DNA of 64,000 nucleotides, from positions 193,695,322 to 193,759,321 of the forward strand of contig OY294067.1 of assembly GCA_958510875.1 (NCBI GenBank), given 5' to 3'. Position 1 is the stretch's first letter. Every line of letters starts with the position of its first letter. The DNA is from Endomychus coccineus (taxonomy: Eukaryota > Arthropoda > Insecta > Coleoptera > Endomychidae). The notes beneath the pieces were generated by a model. It had not been told where the DNA came from and made no database searches. It saw nothing but the letters and a program-made list of their open reading frames with translations. The position numbers and the translations under genes are program-made. Shown here piece after piece: positions 1 through 10,324 of the stretch.

Positions 1-1041
1 TTCACATACTGCACAAGAGTTATTACGATATTCATATACACAACCACACCAGCTTATACTTCCGGAGTTGACACAGCGTGCACGAATATATTGAAGACGC
101 CCGTTTTGTTCAAACATACACACTATAAACACCGTACAATTACTTGAATCTTTCAATACACGTGTGAATTCAAAACGTGAACTTTATCGATGCGCGGTCA
201 GACCTATGACGGGATAAACTTAAATGTAACAATCTAACAAATTCACTGAACACAACAGCATATCGTATATCATGCAAACGTTACCAGTTGCAAACCACGG
301 AATTCATTAAGTCGTAATGCCGAAAAATAAATATTAAGCTATCATTTACCTTATGTAAATTCACTGAAGCACGGAATGGTGTTACAAATTCGGTACTTTT
401 AACTATCTAACTAACTAACTTCATAAAAATCTCCCTGGATCAGTTTCTCGCTGTCTTTAATATCTTTTTCGAGGTTCTGGTCAAGTCCGTACCACCAAAT
501 CCTTATTTTGTGTCGTGGCCTTTTTCGTTATGTCCCGAACAATGCTACTTTTATATCTAAAATCCTCGCGAATGATGTTCCGATAATTCCTCCGCGGCTG
601 AGAAAGGAATGTTCTCGGATATTTTTGGTTGTACGCATTTTTTACAGATAAGGTTGTTCAACCTTTGATGCGTCAATTTATTAGATCCCCGTGTTTTCAA
701 CATAAGTTATTCGCAATGAATGCAAATTTTGATGCGGGTGTGAGTGCACTATGCGCGATTCATTGATTTATTGAAATAATTACTTATTCGCAATTATGGA
801 GGTTCAGAAAATACACTACACATTCATTACTGTGTAGTACCATGAAATGTACATTAGGAGTCCACGCATTTCTGTTAAAATAATGAATTGTTTAGCCGGA
901 GCTTACGTGTAATGCTCATATTTTCTGCCTAATCCAAAATAAATGATATATCAAAATTTAAACTTGTTCAGTTTTGATTTCATTATTTATTGATACCTAT
1001 ATTTTATAAATCTAGAATTATATTATTAATTTATATTCCAG
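1..1041. other. non-coding, probable intron of the sphingosine kinase gene
   Basis: No supportable ORF. The stretch is AT-rich with a short TAAC-type run near 402-420. It ends in a clear 3' splice acceptor (T-rich tract, then AG at 1040-1041) where the coding exon starts, so at least its right part is probably intron. I see no exon of the same gene within it. Confidence 0.5.
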
Positions 1042-1517
1042 AGAGTTCCTATCAATCTACAACAGATAGCGGTTGTGAGGATACTACGAATTTCGAAAAA
1101 CCAAGGATGTATGGCCCAGCACCTCAACTTCCATGCCTAACTGCCAATTTGGATACACCTTGGAAATGTGTTGAAGACCAATTTATAATGGTGCATGCTT
1201 CTTATCAAAGTCATTTGGGAGAAGACTGCTTGTTTGTACCTGATGGCAAATTAAATGATGGTATAATATGGTTGTTAATTATAAGGGCGGCAACATCAAG
1301 AGCCCAGTTATTACAATTCCTGCTGGGTCTTAGTTCCGGTTCTCACATTAATTTCATAACAAACGAAGGACCAATACAATTAATCGCAGTAACGGGATTC
1401 AGAATAGAGCCAGATATGAATGAATCAGGATTCATGACTGTCGATGGAGAGCATGTCGAATATGGTCCAATTCAAGGAGAAATATTTCCGGAATTAGGAA
1501 GAGTTCTAGTTCCTTGA
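1042..1517 (+). CDS. Sphk: sphingosine kinase, terminal exon (partial)
   Basis: C-terminal exon of a sphingosine kinase, the lipid kinase that phosphorylates sphingosine to sphingosine-1-phosphate. The exon starts just after an acceptor AG at 1040-1041, with a codon split by the intron, and ends at TGA 1515-1517. It gives about 157 residues. The family C-terminus is recognisable in order: a W-K-C-V-E-D-x-F strand, the HASYQSHLGED motif, a segment corresponding to the conserved G...RAG.SR helix region (here RAATSRAQLL), and the closing VDGE signature with the GPIQGEIFP tail. The ATP-binding N-terminal lobe lies in upstream exons outside the window. The frame is clean, without stops. It is the only convincing host gene here. 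The PiggyBac element begins about 400 bp after the stop, possibly in the 3'UTR. The family call is firm; paralogue 1 or 2 cannot be told. Confidence 0.87.
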
Positions 1518-1910
1518 TCAGAGGAACGTCGTATCGTCAATGCCAAAAGAAAATCAAAAGTTGTGATTTTATCTACTGTAGAACCCCTAGTGATTAAGAT
1601 TGATAATATTTGAAATATAATATTTCTTAACATGTTGAAAATCAAATCTAAATTCTTAGAAAATATGGGGAAATATATTTTAGATTCTATAGCAGGTGGA
1701 GGTCGAAAGCGTAAATTGCAGCACTAGCAACAAATGTCAGTCATGAGATGAGATGTAGTATAATCCAAACCAGACACAATTGATGAAGTTTGATACCTTT
1801 CCACTTACCCCGGCTGTTATATGGGAACTATAATTGCCATATTCTACAGGCTGTTGTAATAATTTTATAGAGTACTAGAAAGATTTACAATCAAATATAA
1901 CTTTCACTTG
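1518..1910 (+). other. 3' flank or 3'UTR of sphingosine kinase
   Basis: Non-coding AT-rich sequence between the kinase stop codon and the TTAA target site of the PiggyBac element. No unambiguous AATAAA signal was seen before the element, so the insertion may lie inside or just past the 3'UTR. Confidence 0.35.
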
Positions 1911-1914
1911 TTAA

Positions 1915-4481
1915 CCCTTTCTTTCCCGAATTAATTAAAAAAAAAATGTTTTCCTTTTTTTTTTCTAATTCGTCTATTTATGTCATATCATTAGCCAACG
2001 TAGCTGATTATTACGATTTTCTTGTTTCATTAATCTGTTACATTAAAAACAAATTGTGACTCCATATGGAGTCATTGGGAGAAATGTAACAAAAACACTG
2101 TATAGATGTTATAAAATATATGTTGGGAAATAATTATAATTTCATTTTATTTTTATTTTTTGTGAAATGTAACAAAACAGTTGCGGTCCTTCGTAACACA
2201 CAAAGACATTTTACACTTTTCACAGGCCATCCTGGTGTAAGATTTACATTGACGACATCTCATTTTTGGCTCAATATGAACAGGCCAATGTTCTATTCCA
2301 TTATATCTAATGTCATCTATTGGCTTAGGAACAAATGAACGTTTTTTATATGGCTGAACTGGCGGGGTTGCCTCTCTGGACGGAGCTCGTCCACGTTTTA
2401 CTTTTACATTCAGACATTCTATCAAGGCCCTACCAATTTCGCTTCTAAAAACTATAAGCTTCTTATAAGTCGGAATATTTTTAATCTTGCAATGACGCCG
2501 ATAGAGCAACCAGGCATTTACTATGGAAATGTCCATCAAGTGAAAAAATATTCGAAAATAATATCTTTTGGTACCCATTCTGGTTCTGTATAATGAAACT
2601 AACATATCGTTGAGGTCCACTCCACCCATATTTGTATTATATGTTTTTATTACTTCAGGTCTTGTAATTTGGATATATGCTTTGTCTGTTTGTGACCATC
2701 TTCTCACCATTTCAGTTGGTTCAACGCCCTTATATGTTGAAATCATTGTTACCGATTTATTATCAAACCATGTCACTGCTACTATATTATTTAGCGTATC
2801 TGTGCGGTAGTCAAGGGATCCTCTTCCATCTTTTTTTAGAACTTTGTCATCTTTTGGTTCATAGCCTTTTAGTCTGTTTCGCCTTACTGTCCCAATTGAA
2901 TGTATTCCCATATTTTTCAGAGTTGTAAACAATTTATATGACGTAAAAAAGTTATCTGTGTATATCTTGAAGTTTTGGTTTTTTGGTAGATTAGTGGCAA
3001 GTTTTACTACAATATCTCCACTGAAGCCCAGTGAAGATGTTTCAGTTACTACTGTGCCTTTTCCAATATAAATATCAAACTCGTAAACAATTCCACTGAC
3101 ACCTGCTCGAGCAAACACCTTTATACCCCATTTATGGGGTTTACTTTTTATGTACTGTTTCAGCGAGCTATGGCCTTTGAAAGGGATCATAATTTCATCA
3201 ATAGAATTGTGTTCTTCAGGTTCGAGTTTCTTGAAATTTTCTTTGACAGCATCAATGAACGGGCGCACCTTGAATAGCTTATCATAGTCGGGTTGATCAC
3301 GTGATTTCATATTAGTATTATCATTTATGTGTAAATTGGATCGGATTTTTTCGAATCTATTTCTTGACATTACGTCTGCAATCGTAGAGTATCGCGTTTC
3401 TTGGGCCCAATACATTCTATAGCTGGGCATATAGACTATTCCACTCATTACATGTATTCCCAAGTAATTACACATCTCTGTGTATGTTGTATTGACCGAA
3501 ACCCCATGTTTTTGCATAGAGTATAAATTAGTCTGTTCAACAAGATTTTGAATTATATTATCATCAAAAAACATTCTAAAATATTCGAGTGGAGTCAATA
3601 TGTTATCTGGTTCTGAAAATGACACATTGCAATCTGAATTAACCTGATCAATATCACGCTTTCTCCATTTAGGTGGAGTAAAATCCTTATTCTTTTTTTT
3701 CATTTTTGGTAGAAATAATGTTGCTAATGGTATTTCATCATCACTTTCAAAGTCTGATTCTCCCTGTTCAACTTCTATGGACACATTGCCATCTAACAGT
3801 ATTAGATTGTCATTTGTTTTATCGTAATCTTGTAGATTATCTAATATTTCATCATCTAAGAGTTCGTCATCACCGGCTATATCGACATCTGAAATATCTC
3901 CTTCAAGCAAAAACAACAACTGCTTTTCCTCTTTTTCTGTGAGACCTACTCGAGTCATCTAAATCAATGAAGAAAAATCAAACTATATTGGTTTTTTACA
4001 ATTAAATAACTGTTATATATGGCGATTGATTCTAATATTTGAAAATCTCAAATAAGCAATTACGAGATTACGAGAATAAAATAATTTCAAAAATGAGTAA
4101 CAAACTCCCGTTGACGCCATATGACATCACACCTTAATCTAACCCTAATTTTTGTACATTTTGATATCTTATCTAAATGTTATGATCGTAGTATAGATTA
4201 ACGGCCCATTAGATGCAACAACTTGTTTTATGATGATATCTTATGAATTTACCTTATTTATTGTATTCAGAAGAAACAGAATATATGACAAATTTCACGT
4301 TGCACGTTTTACCGCCAAACAAGCAATCATTCAAAATTCAAGTGCTTGTGGGGTCTGTTCTGCCATCTATGAATGTAAACAAATATTACCACGTGCAATA
4401 AACATAACTTTTACAAGTAATGTTGGTTGCCAATCGTTCTCAAAAATATGACGCCATATGGAATCTGTGGGAAAGAAAGGG
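1915..4481 (-). mobile_element. complete PiggyBac DNA transposon
   Basis: Full-length 2567-bp element. It is flanked by the PiggyBac target duplication TTAA at 1911-1914 and 4482-4485. The terminal inverted repeats are perfect 13-mers: CCCTTTCTTTCCC at 1915-1927 and its complement at 4469-4481. Subterminal palindromic CCATATGG-type sites occur near both ends (about 2063 and 4115-4460). It carries one intact minus-strand transposase gene. Everything needed for autonomous mobility appears present, so insertion is probably recent. Confidence 0.95.
2153..3958 (-). CDS. PiggyBac transposase, intact (601 aa)
   Basis: Cut-and-paste transposase of the PiggyBac superfamily, cleaving at TTAA without leaving a footprint. 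It starts at ATG (complement of 3956-3958) and reads without breaks. Order: an acidic N-terminal tail (residues about 1-90), a basic KKKNKDF patch, then the DDE/DDD domain. The catalytic aspartates lie in SIDEIMIPFKG (about 252), IYTDNFF (about 333) and MGGVDLNDM (about 447). The C-terminus holds a cysteine-rich zinc domain (from about residue 564, CRQC...CEKC...C...H) that binds TIRs in known members. Length is normal for the family (about 560-620). It sits inside matching TIRs, so it can be assigned to its own element. No frameshift or stop was seen. Closest in style to PGBD-like insect copies. Confidence 0.95.
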   Translation of the reverse strand: MTRVGLTEKEEKQLLFLLEGDISDVDIAGDDELLDDEILDNLQDYDKTNDNLILLDGNVSIEVEQGESDFESDDEIPLATLFLPKMKKKNKDFTPPKWRKRDIDQVNSDCNVSFSEPDNILTPLEYFRMFFDDNIIQNLVEQTNLYSMQKHGVSVNTTYTEMCNYLGIHVMSGIVYMPSYRMYWAQETRYSTIADVMSRNRFEKIRSNLHINDNTNMKSRDQPDYDKLFKVRPFIDAVKENFKKLEPEEHNSIDEIMIPFKGHSSLKQYIKSKPHKWGIKVFARAGVSGIVYEFDIYIGKGTVVTETSSLGFSGDIVVKLATNLPKNQNFKIYTDNFFTSYKLFTTLKNMGIHSIGTVRRNRLKGYEPKDDKVLKKDGRGSLDYRTDTLNNIVAVTWFDNKSVTMISTYKGVEPTEMVRRWSQTDKAYIQITRPEVIKTYNTNMGGVDLNDMLVSLYRTRMGTKRYYFRIFFHLMDISIVNAWLLYRRHCKIKNIPTYKKLIVFRSEIGRALIECLNVKVKRGRAPSREATPPVQPYKKRSFVPKPIDDIRYNGIEHWPVHIEPKMRCRQCKSYTRMACEKCKMSLCVTKDRNCFVTFHKK

Positions 4482-4485
4482 TTAA

Positions 4486-4930
4486 AAGAAAACAAATTTC
4501 TATCATTCGTTGAAATAAACAAAAAAGTTGGCACACTACTAAATATAATTGCTTACATAGTAGATTTCAAACACTGAATTTTATCACAAATCAAGTTGAG
4601 TGGTATAAAAAAAGACCAGCTCTAATAAGAACACTGGTAACAATCTAACAAACATTTTTCTGCCCATTATCAACTCTTCGTAAAATTGAAGTCATATTGG
4701 ATTTAAATTGATAACTGCATGGTTACCTATAGAAAATTCAAAGTTACGAAAAAACTGTAATTGAACTTGTATGGCTTATTAATAATACATTAATTCGTCA
4801 TTTTATTATCTCCATCTACAATACAGGATATATGCTATATTGATATATCTTACGTCTCGGTCTCGGGAAGGTAGCCATTAATTACCTCTATCTTCTAGAA
4901 TCAATGCCTTGCTAGGAACCACAGAGGATC
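4486..4930. other. intergenic, nothing recognised
   Basis: AT-rich flank to the right of the PiggyBac. No ORF, repeat or RNA gene was recognised. Confidence 0.4.
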
Positions 4931-5161
4931 TTAGACTATATTACTCCTATATCGACGAGAGGAGTTATCATACCTCCCACCCATATAGTTGATGTATGCT
5001 CCTGGAGGCGAGCGAATTAACTGTTGATATACCGAATTCAATGTTCTAGCTGCATCGGCGGTTGTGGCTAAGGTGGTTGAGATCCACATTGTTTTTGAAT
5101 TATTAAAGTGCATGTTAACTCGGGTTAGGGGTATTGTACCTGGATATATCGCCTCGTTCAT
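4931..5161 (-). CDS. unrecognised 76-aa ORF, possible gene fragment
   Basis: A 76-residue ORF with an ATG start on the minus strand and balanced, protein-like composition. It has a Thr/Ala-rich helix-like middle and an Arg/Tyr/Gly-rich tail (GGRYDNSSRRYRS). It lies just downstream of a decayed minus-strand Gypsy integrase, so it could be an extra 3' ORF of that element or an unrelated fragment. I do not recognise a family. The upstream sequence has related open frames broken by stops, suggesting a decayed longer gene. Confidence 0.3.
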   Translation of the reverse strand: MNEAIYPGTIPLTRVNMHFNNSKTMWISTTLATTADAARTLNSVYQQLIRSPPGAYINYMGGRYDNSSRRYRSNIV

Positions 5162-5239
5162 ATCACCAAATCCAAGACCACCAAGTCATGTTTCATCAAC
5201 ATTCTAAGTGTTGGTTTGGAGTTTGCATGATGGGTACTT

Positions 5240-6420
5240 GCTTCCCTCTTTTTTCTGGTATGTACACAGTTTTGATATCACCATGAGTTAGTTCATGCGT
5301 ATCATGTACACAGGACTTTCAAAATCATATCTTATATGTTCCTTCTAATGATGTTGCCATTATAATCTTGTAACATAAATCTATAACTTGGGCATATTTC
5401 CATGTGTTAGTGTAATATGATGAAACATTGTTCAATCACTAACTATTTTCAAAGGCTATAATACTAGATTTCGATTTTAAAAAATGTATATTCTCTCCTG
5501 TTTGGCTCTTAGTTCTGATTTTACATTTACACATACTTTAGGATGTAATAACTCTATAGAGACCAGTACTTTCGTCATTCATATTTAATAGTTACGATGG
5601 AGCATATCCGAAATTCTTCAATGGGAATACCTATTATCTCACAAAGCGGATTGTAGATCTATTTTTTTCTGCTCATCCAACTTGCTTTTGTAAATTTTTA
5701 ATGTTGAAACGGCTTTTTCCGCTAAACCATTGGGTCACATGTAACTGGAACTTCGGAATACGAGATTAAAGATCCACTCTCAACAAAATATTGTAAATTT
5801 CACTATTATATGGAATATCACATACTAAATGCTTTGAGGGTCCAAATCTAGAAAATGTTGTCTTTATTTGGGATATTACTGAACTCGGGCTTATATCTTC
5901 AATAGTTAAACATTCGACCTAGCTGGAATATGCGTTAATTATTACTACTTAGCTTCTTCCAGCATAAATGAATATGTCAGAAGTGACAAATTCCCTTGGT
6001 CTATTTGGCAACAAAGTTTGCTTCTACCATTTTTTCATATGATACGCGATTCACTGTAATTTTTAACCCTGGCTAATAAAATATTGTCCGAGCCCGTGCC
6101 ATGGTTTTTTCTATTCCTGAATGTCCCTCGTGCAATAAATCTTTATATTGTTTTTTCTCTCTTCTGTCATACGCAAATAATTTTCGATGCAATGAACAGC
6201 AAAATCAATTTCACTTCCAGAAGTCGAATCCTTTTGCTTTATAAATGTTCTGGGCAGATTGTATGCCATGTACATGTATTTTCCCGGATTATATTTAACT
6301 GATAAATTATAATTTGAAAATTTCAATCTCATTCTTGACATTCTTCAAGACATAGAATGGAGATTTTTTTCGAAAATAGATTCTTGCGGTTTGTAGTCAC
6401 TATAGATTTTTAGAGAATAA
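5240..6420 (-). pseudogene. Gypsy retrotransposon remnant (RNase H and integrase)
   Basis: Decayed pol of a Ty3/Gypsy element read on the minus strand. At about 6341-6111 is an RNase H C-terminus (NLSVKYNPGKYMYMA, normally followed by D-T-L-S-R; here altered). At about 5880-5500 come integrase pieces, including a G-P-S-K-H-L-V-C-D strand and a GLAEKAVSTLK helix carrying the third catalytic Glu. A short C-terminal piece follows around 5400. Frameshifts and stops throughout show an old, inactive copy. No LTRs were identified. Confidence 0.7.
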
Positions 6421-6739
6421 TTAATTTTTCACAGCAAAGAAGATAGCAAGCGTTTATTTTTCAATCTGTGCATATTGCTGCTCAGTTACACGGTTGAATT
6501 AGTTAATAGATATTTGATTGATGATCGGCTGTCCATTTCCAATCAACATCAAGTCTCGTTAAATTCTTTATTGCAGTTATTTTCAATAAACTTGCCTGCA
6601 AACTTTACTATTGCTAAAAATAGCAACACTTTTGAATTAGGTGTTAGTATTGGCATATAATGTGCGTTTATCTAATTTTTATTTGTTTTCTCTGAAGTCT
6701 TCGGAATGTATGGTAATGTTATAAAATTACCTTTATTAC
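6421..6739. other. spacer, nothing recognised
   Basis: AT-rich sequence between the Gypsy and Penelope-like remnants, with no supported feature. Confidence 0.3.
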
Positions 6740-7630
6740 TGTTTTTATTAATTATGTACTATTATAGATATTCTTTCTTTAATGATGGGTTTAACAATTT
6801 TTTTTGGATAGCCATTCATTTCCAATGTATTACGAACTTTTCTCTCAAATTTTTCGGACGGTTTTCTGGGAGAGACAATTTCAGAGCGCAATCTGTAAGA
6901 CTGTTTATAATACTTTTTTATAACTTGTTGGTACAGCTGAATTATAGTGAAGATATCGTTGAGAATAACTTCTTTTGTAAACCACGATGTTTTTATTTTT
7001 CCGTCTGAATCATGTCTAATGCTCATATCTAAATTGAATTTTACAGTGGAAATTGTTACATTTATTCATTACATACTGAATTTCATCCGTAGGAACACAC
7101 ATTTGGCATTCATCTATATATCGTTAAAAGAATACGGGTTGACAATTTATTACAGATTCTGCTAGGTATTCCATAACAAGGTTAGCGATAGAAGCTGAAA
7201 TAGGAGATCTCATTGCTGTCCCGAATATTTGTCCAAATTATTGAAAATAAGTGCATTCTAAACAAAACTTAGTGCATTTATAGATTCAGATTAATCTAGG
7301 AGGGTTGTGGTCTTCAATCTCTGCCCAACGTTTTTTGATAATACTCGATGATAATTCGATTGGTAGTGTTTTAATAAAAAACCAACATCTAAGGAAATTA
7401 ATTGAAGATCCATACGGATTGATTTGTTTATAAACTCATTAAAATGCCATGAATCCTTTGCACAAAATTCATTTTTTCCTATTATGTTATTAATAGAATT
7501 GGATGAAAAACAAAAATTATAGGTAGGTTCACAAGTATTACTTACAATGGGCCTTAAAGGTATCTTATGCAGTTTTTGGATATATAGTGCTTGCCCATTA
7601 TTGTAAATTTACTTATTTTTTAATGTCACT
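6740..7630 (-). pseudogene. Penelope-like retroelement reverse transcriptase remnant
   Basis: Minus-strand fragments in Penelope order. An RPIVS strand lies at about 7550; then an S-L-D-V-G-F-L-like motif A at about 7400-7320; a QIFGTAMRSPIS motif (Penelope GT-x-MGSP) at about 7230; and a Y-I-D-E variant of the Y-x-D-D active site at about 7120. A helical thumb segment ending NGYPKKIVK at about 6780 follows. Multiple frameshifts; the active-site variant and missing endonuclease show it is dead. The family call rests on motif order and wording, not on a search. Confidence 0.7.
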
Positions 7631-7714
7631 ATTAACTTATTTTTGTACCATTTATTTATTAATTTGTTCATATCATTTTGTAAAGATAATGTAGGAACGG
7701 ATTTTCATTTTTTA

Positions 7715-8240
7715 TAAATCTCAGTTTTTATTTTTTCAAAGAATGCTATCTCGTTTGTGCCGTATTGTGTACACTATCAACTTGGAGCTAACATCAAGAG
7801 GAATATACACTGAAAGGCTGATCATTGCACAGAGAGGTTGAATGGGTCATTACGCAAAAAGAAATTGAAATAAAATTAAAAATCGATGAGAAAACTCATT
7901 TTTTATATTTTCTCAGTATGCTATCTCGTTTGTGTCGTATTGTGTATAGTATCAAATTGATGCCAACATCATCAGGAATATACTCTAGATGTTTCATCAT
8001 TGCACAAAGAGGATGAATGGGTCCTTACGTAAAAAGAAATTAAAAAAAATTAAAAATTCATGAGAAGTCTCAGTTTTTATTTTTTCTAAGTGTGCTATCT
8101 CGTAGGTGCCCTATTGTGTATAATATCAAATGAAAGCTCACATCTTCAGGAATGCACACTGAAAGTTTCATCGTTGTACAGAGAGGCTGAATTCTTCTCA
8201 CGCAATAATGTAAAATAACGATATAGAGTAAAAACCTATT
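7715..8240. repeat. tandem repeat, about 174 bp x 3
   Basis: Three head-to-tail copies. The anchor TGCTATCTCGT recurs at 7744, 7919 and 8093, giving periods of 175 and 174 bp. Copies diverge by many substitutions (roughly 75-85 percent identical by eye). Each contains a CATTGCACAGAGAGG-like block. No convincing coding. It may be an old satellite fragment or the tandem core of a decayed transposon. Confidence 0.8.
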
Positions 8241-8467
8241 AGTATTGTCAGTTCTTATTATTTCCAATTGACTAAATTAGAGAATGATATGTCCTATGAT
8301 GAAGTCAGTATTACATTTCCTATTCATGTAAAATATGTGAGAAGCTTTAAGTTAGAAGCGCGCAGTGTTGCCAAGTCGAAGTGAGGCTGGGTTTTACACA
8401 GGCTCACTTCACACACATACTCTTTTCGTCTCTATTTGGCACTAGTGACAAACATCACTATAATTAA
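8241..8467. other. intergenic, nothing firm
   Basis: Short non-coding spacer. A GC-rich patch at 8355-8410 includes a local hairpin (GTGAGGCTG...CAGGCTCAC) but no recognised element. Confidence 0.3.
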
Positions 8468-8933
8468 GAAATAATCACCCTTATCTTTTGCAAACTCTCA
8501 AACAAATAGACATACTGCGGCGGATTCTATTGTGAGTCATGTTTAAAATACTATGCCGGTCAAAATAGAAGGAACATTTTAACACGGTTTCGAGAACATT
8601 TTGCTCATATAAAGAAAAATAATGGTGAAAAATTGGTATTAACCGAACATATTTTAAATTCAGGTCACACCATTTCTCAAGAAAGTTTATCATTTGAAAA
8701 CAAAGTACGGACAATGTAGGTAATTTATAAGGGATGGAAATGTATAAACGGAAAAAATTTATAAAATTCCGATCCGATCTCCAGCTGAGGGTAACCTCTT
8801 GTTTGCATTATTATTATAGTATTTCAACATGCCCATTTCGATTTCTAATTTAGTTTACTCTAATGATGGCGACTAGGTAGCCGAAAGGTCCTCAGTACTT
8901 TAACAGTATTTTTAGTGGATAAGGGTGATTTAT
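8468..8933. repeat. MITE-like repeat, long copy
   Basis: Bounded by inverted matches AATAATCACCCTTATC (8468) and GATAAGGGTGATTTATT (about 8917-8933). The right part (8840-9000, running past the inverted match) is repeated at 9625-9750 with roughly three-quarters identity. No coding capacity is supported. No clean target duplication was found, so the class is open. Confidence 0.5.
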
Positions 8934-8999
8934 TATTATTCAGTGTTATAGTGTATCCACAGTGTGGACTCTTTTATAGTTTACTGGCGACAACATATT

Positions 9000-9582
9000 T
9001 CAAACCACGGCAGCCTTCCTTATTAGACAAGTTAGTTAAGGAACAGTATACCGCACATCGCTCAACTTTCTCTCCATTAGCGAGGTTCCGAGAAAAATAA
9101 CTAGCCGAGAACTTTAGGTCATATGAGTTTATTGGGTAAATCCAGTTCGTCATTAAGTATTTACAATTTTTTACAATGAATTAACTTTTAAATCACTATC
9201 TTCCACACTACTAAACTAAAAACTGAAAACCAACTGAACGGTTAACGAATCCTGATTGAAAAAACTCTTCCAAAAACAAGAAAAAATTTTTTAAGTTATC
9301 ATTTTTATGCGGTTTTCGGCCTACTTTAAGCTATATATTTTGCTTACTTCCTTTGTTTTTTATACTCGCCTCTAAGCGGCCTTTTATTACCCGCGTCCCG
9401 CAGGAGTTGTGTAGCCATTTTGCCGCCCTTTGATTTGACTGCCCGTATTATTTGCACAGATTTCTACATAGTTAGCCGGAACAATTAAACAATTCGCACT
9501 AAAGTACCAAGTATGCACAACTAACTGGTGAATTATCTTTTAACGAAACTCAAAAAATTCAACTTAGCTCTACAAATAAGAA
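9000..9582. other. intergenic, nothing recognised
   Basis: Non-coding sequence between the two copies of the small repeat. A 61-aa open frame over 8915-9100 has no family likeness and straddles the repeat edge, so it is not called. Confidence 0.35.
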
Positions 9583-9750
9583 ACAATCACCCTTATTCAC
9601 TAAAAGTACTGTTACAGTACTGAGTTTACTCTGATGATGGCTATTTGGTAGATGAAAGTTCCTCAGTAGTTTAACAATTTTTAGTGGATAAGGGTGATTG
9701 TTTGTTATTTAAAGTGTATCCACAGTGTGAACTCTTTTATAGTTCTTTAG
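9583..9750. repeat. MITE-like repeat, short copy
   Basis: Second copy of the dispersed repeat. A strong inverted pair, CAATCACCCTTATTCACTAAAA (interrupted relative to its mate) at about 9586 and TTTTAGTGGATAAGGGTGATTG at about 9677, encloses about 70 bp that match 8850-8910. The tail to 9750 matches the tail of the long copy. Confidence 0.55.
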
Positions 9751-10322
9751 TAACATAGCTCTACTTATTACAGAATAGAGTAAAAACCTCCTGAAAGAAT
9801 GAATTTTATTGTATAAACAACAAAATAGTCGATAATTATTATTGTGCGAAGTGTATTACTGAATGATCCTAAATATCGGAATAATTCTTATATACAATTT
9901 ATCATGGAAATAACGAAATTCTAAGAAATAATTGTGAATGTAAATAATTTCAAGCTAATATGACATAATTTTGTCCAACAATTATAACATTATAACCGCT
10001 GTTGAGTACAATGGCGTAACTCAATACATTACATATTTGGTTAACTGCGACTGCCGAGTGATATGCGAGTATCAGCCGATTGCAGTAGATACTTTCACCT
10101 TTCATTGCAATTACAACATCAACTTCTCATTTCACCCATCAAATCTAAAAATGTCAATTTGCAACAAAAATTTACAGAGGTGGTTATTATTATAATATTT
10201 TTAAGATGCCAATATGAAGTTAAACATTTCATTCTTGTTTTGTTAACAGTATTTATTATTTACAATCTATGTATCTTATGAAACAAGGTACAGCTCTATA
10301 ATATAACAATACCGAACCATTA
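9751..10322. other. intergenic, nothing recognised
   Basis: AT-rich flank of the mariner remnant. Small overlapping ORFs (9971-10281) look random in composition and are not supported. Confidence 0.35.
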
Positions 10323-10324
10323 TA

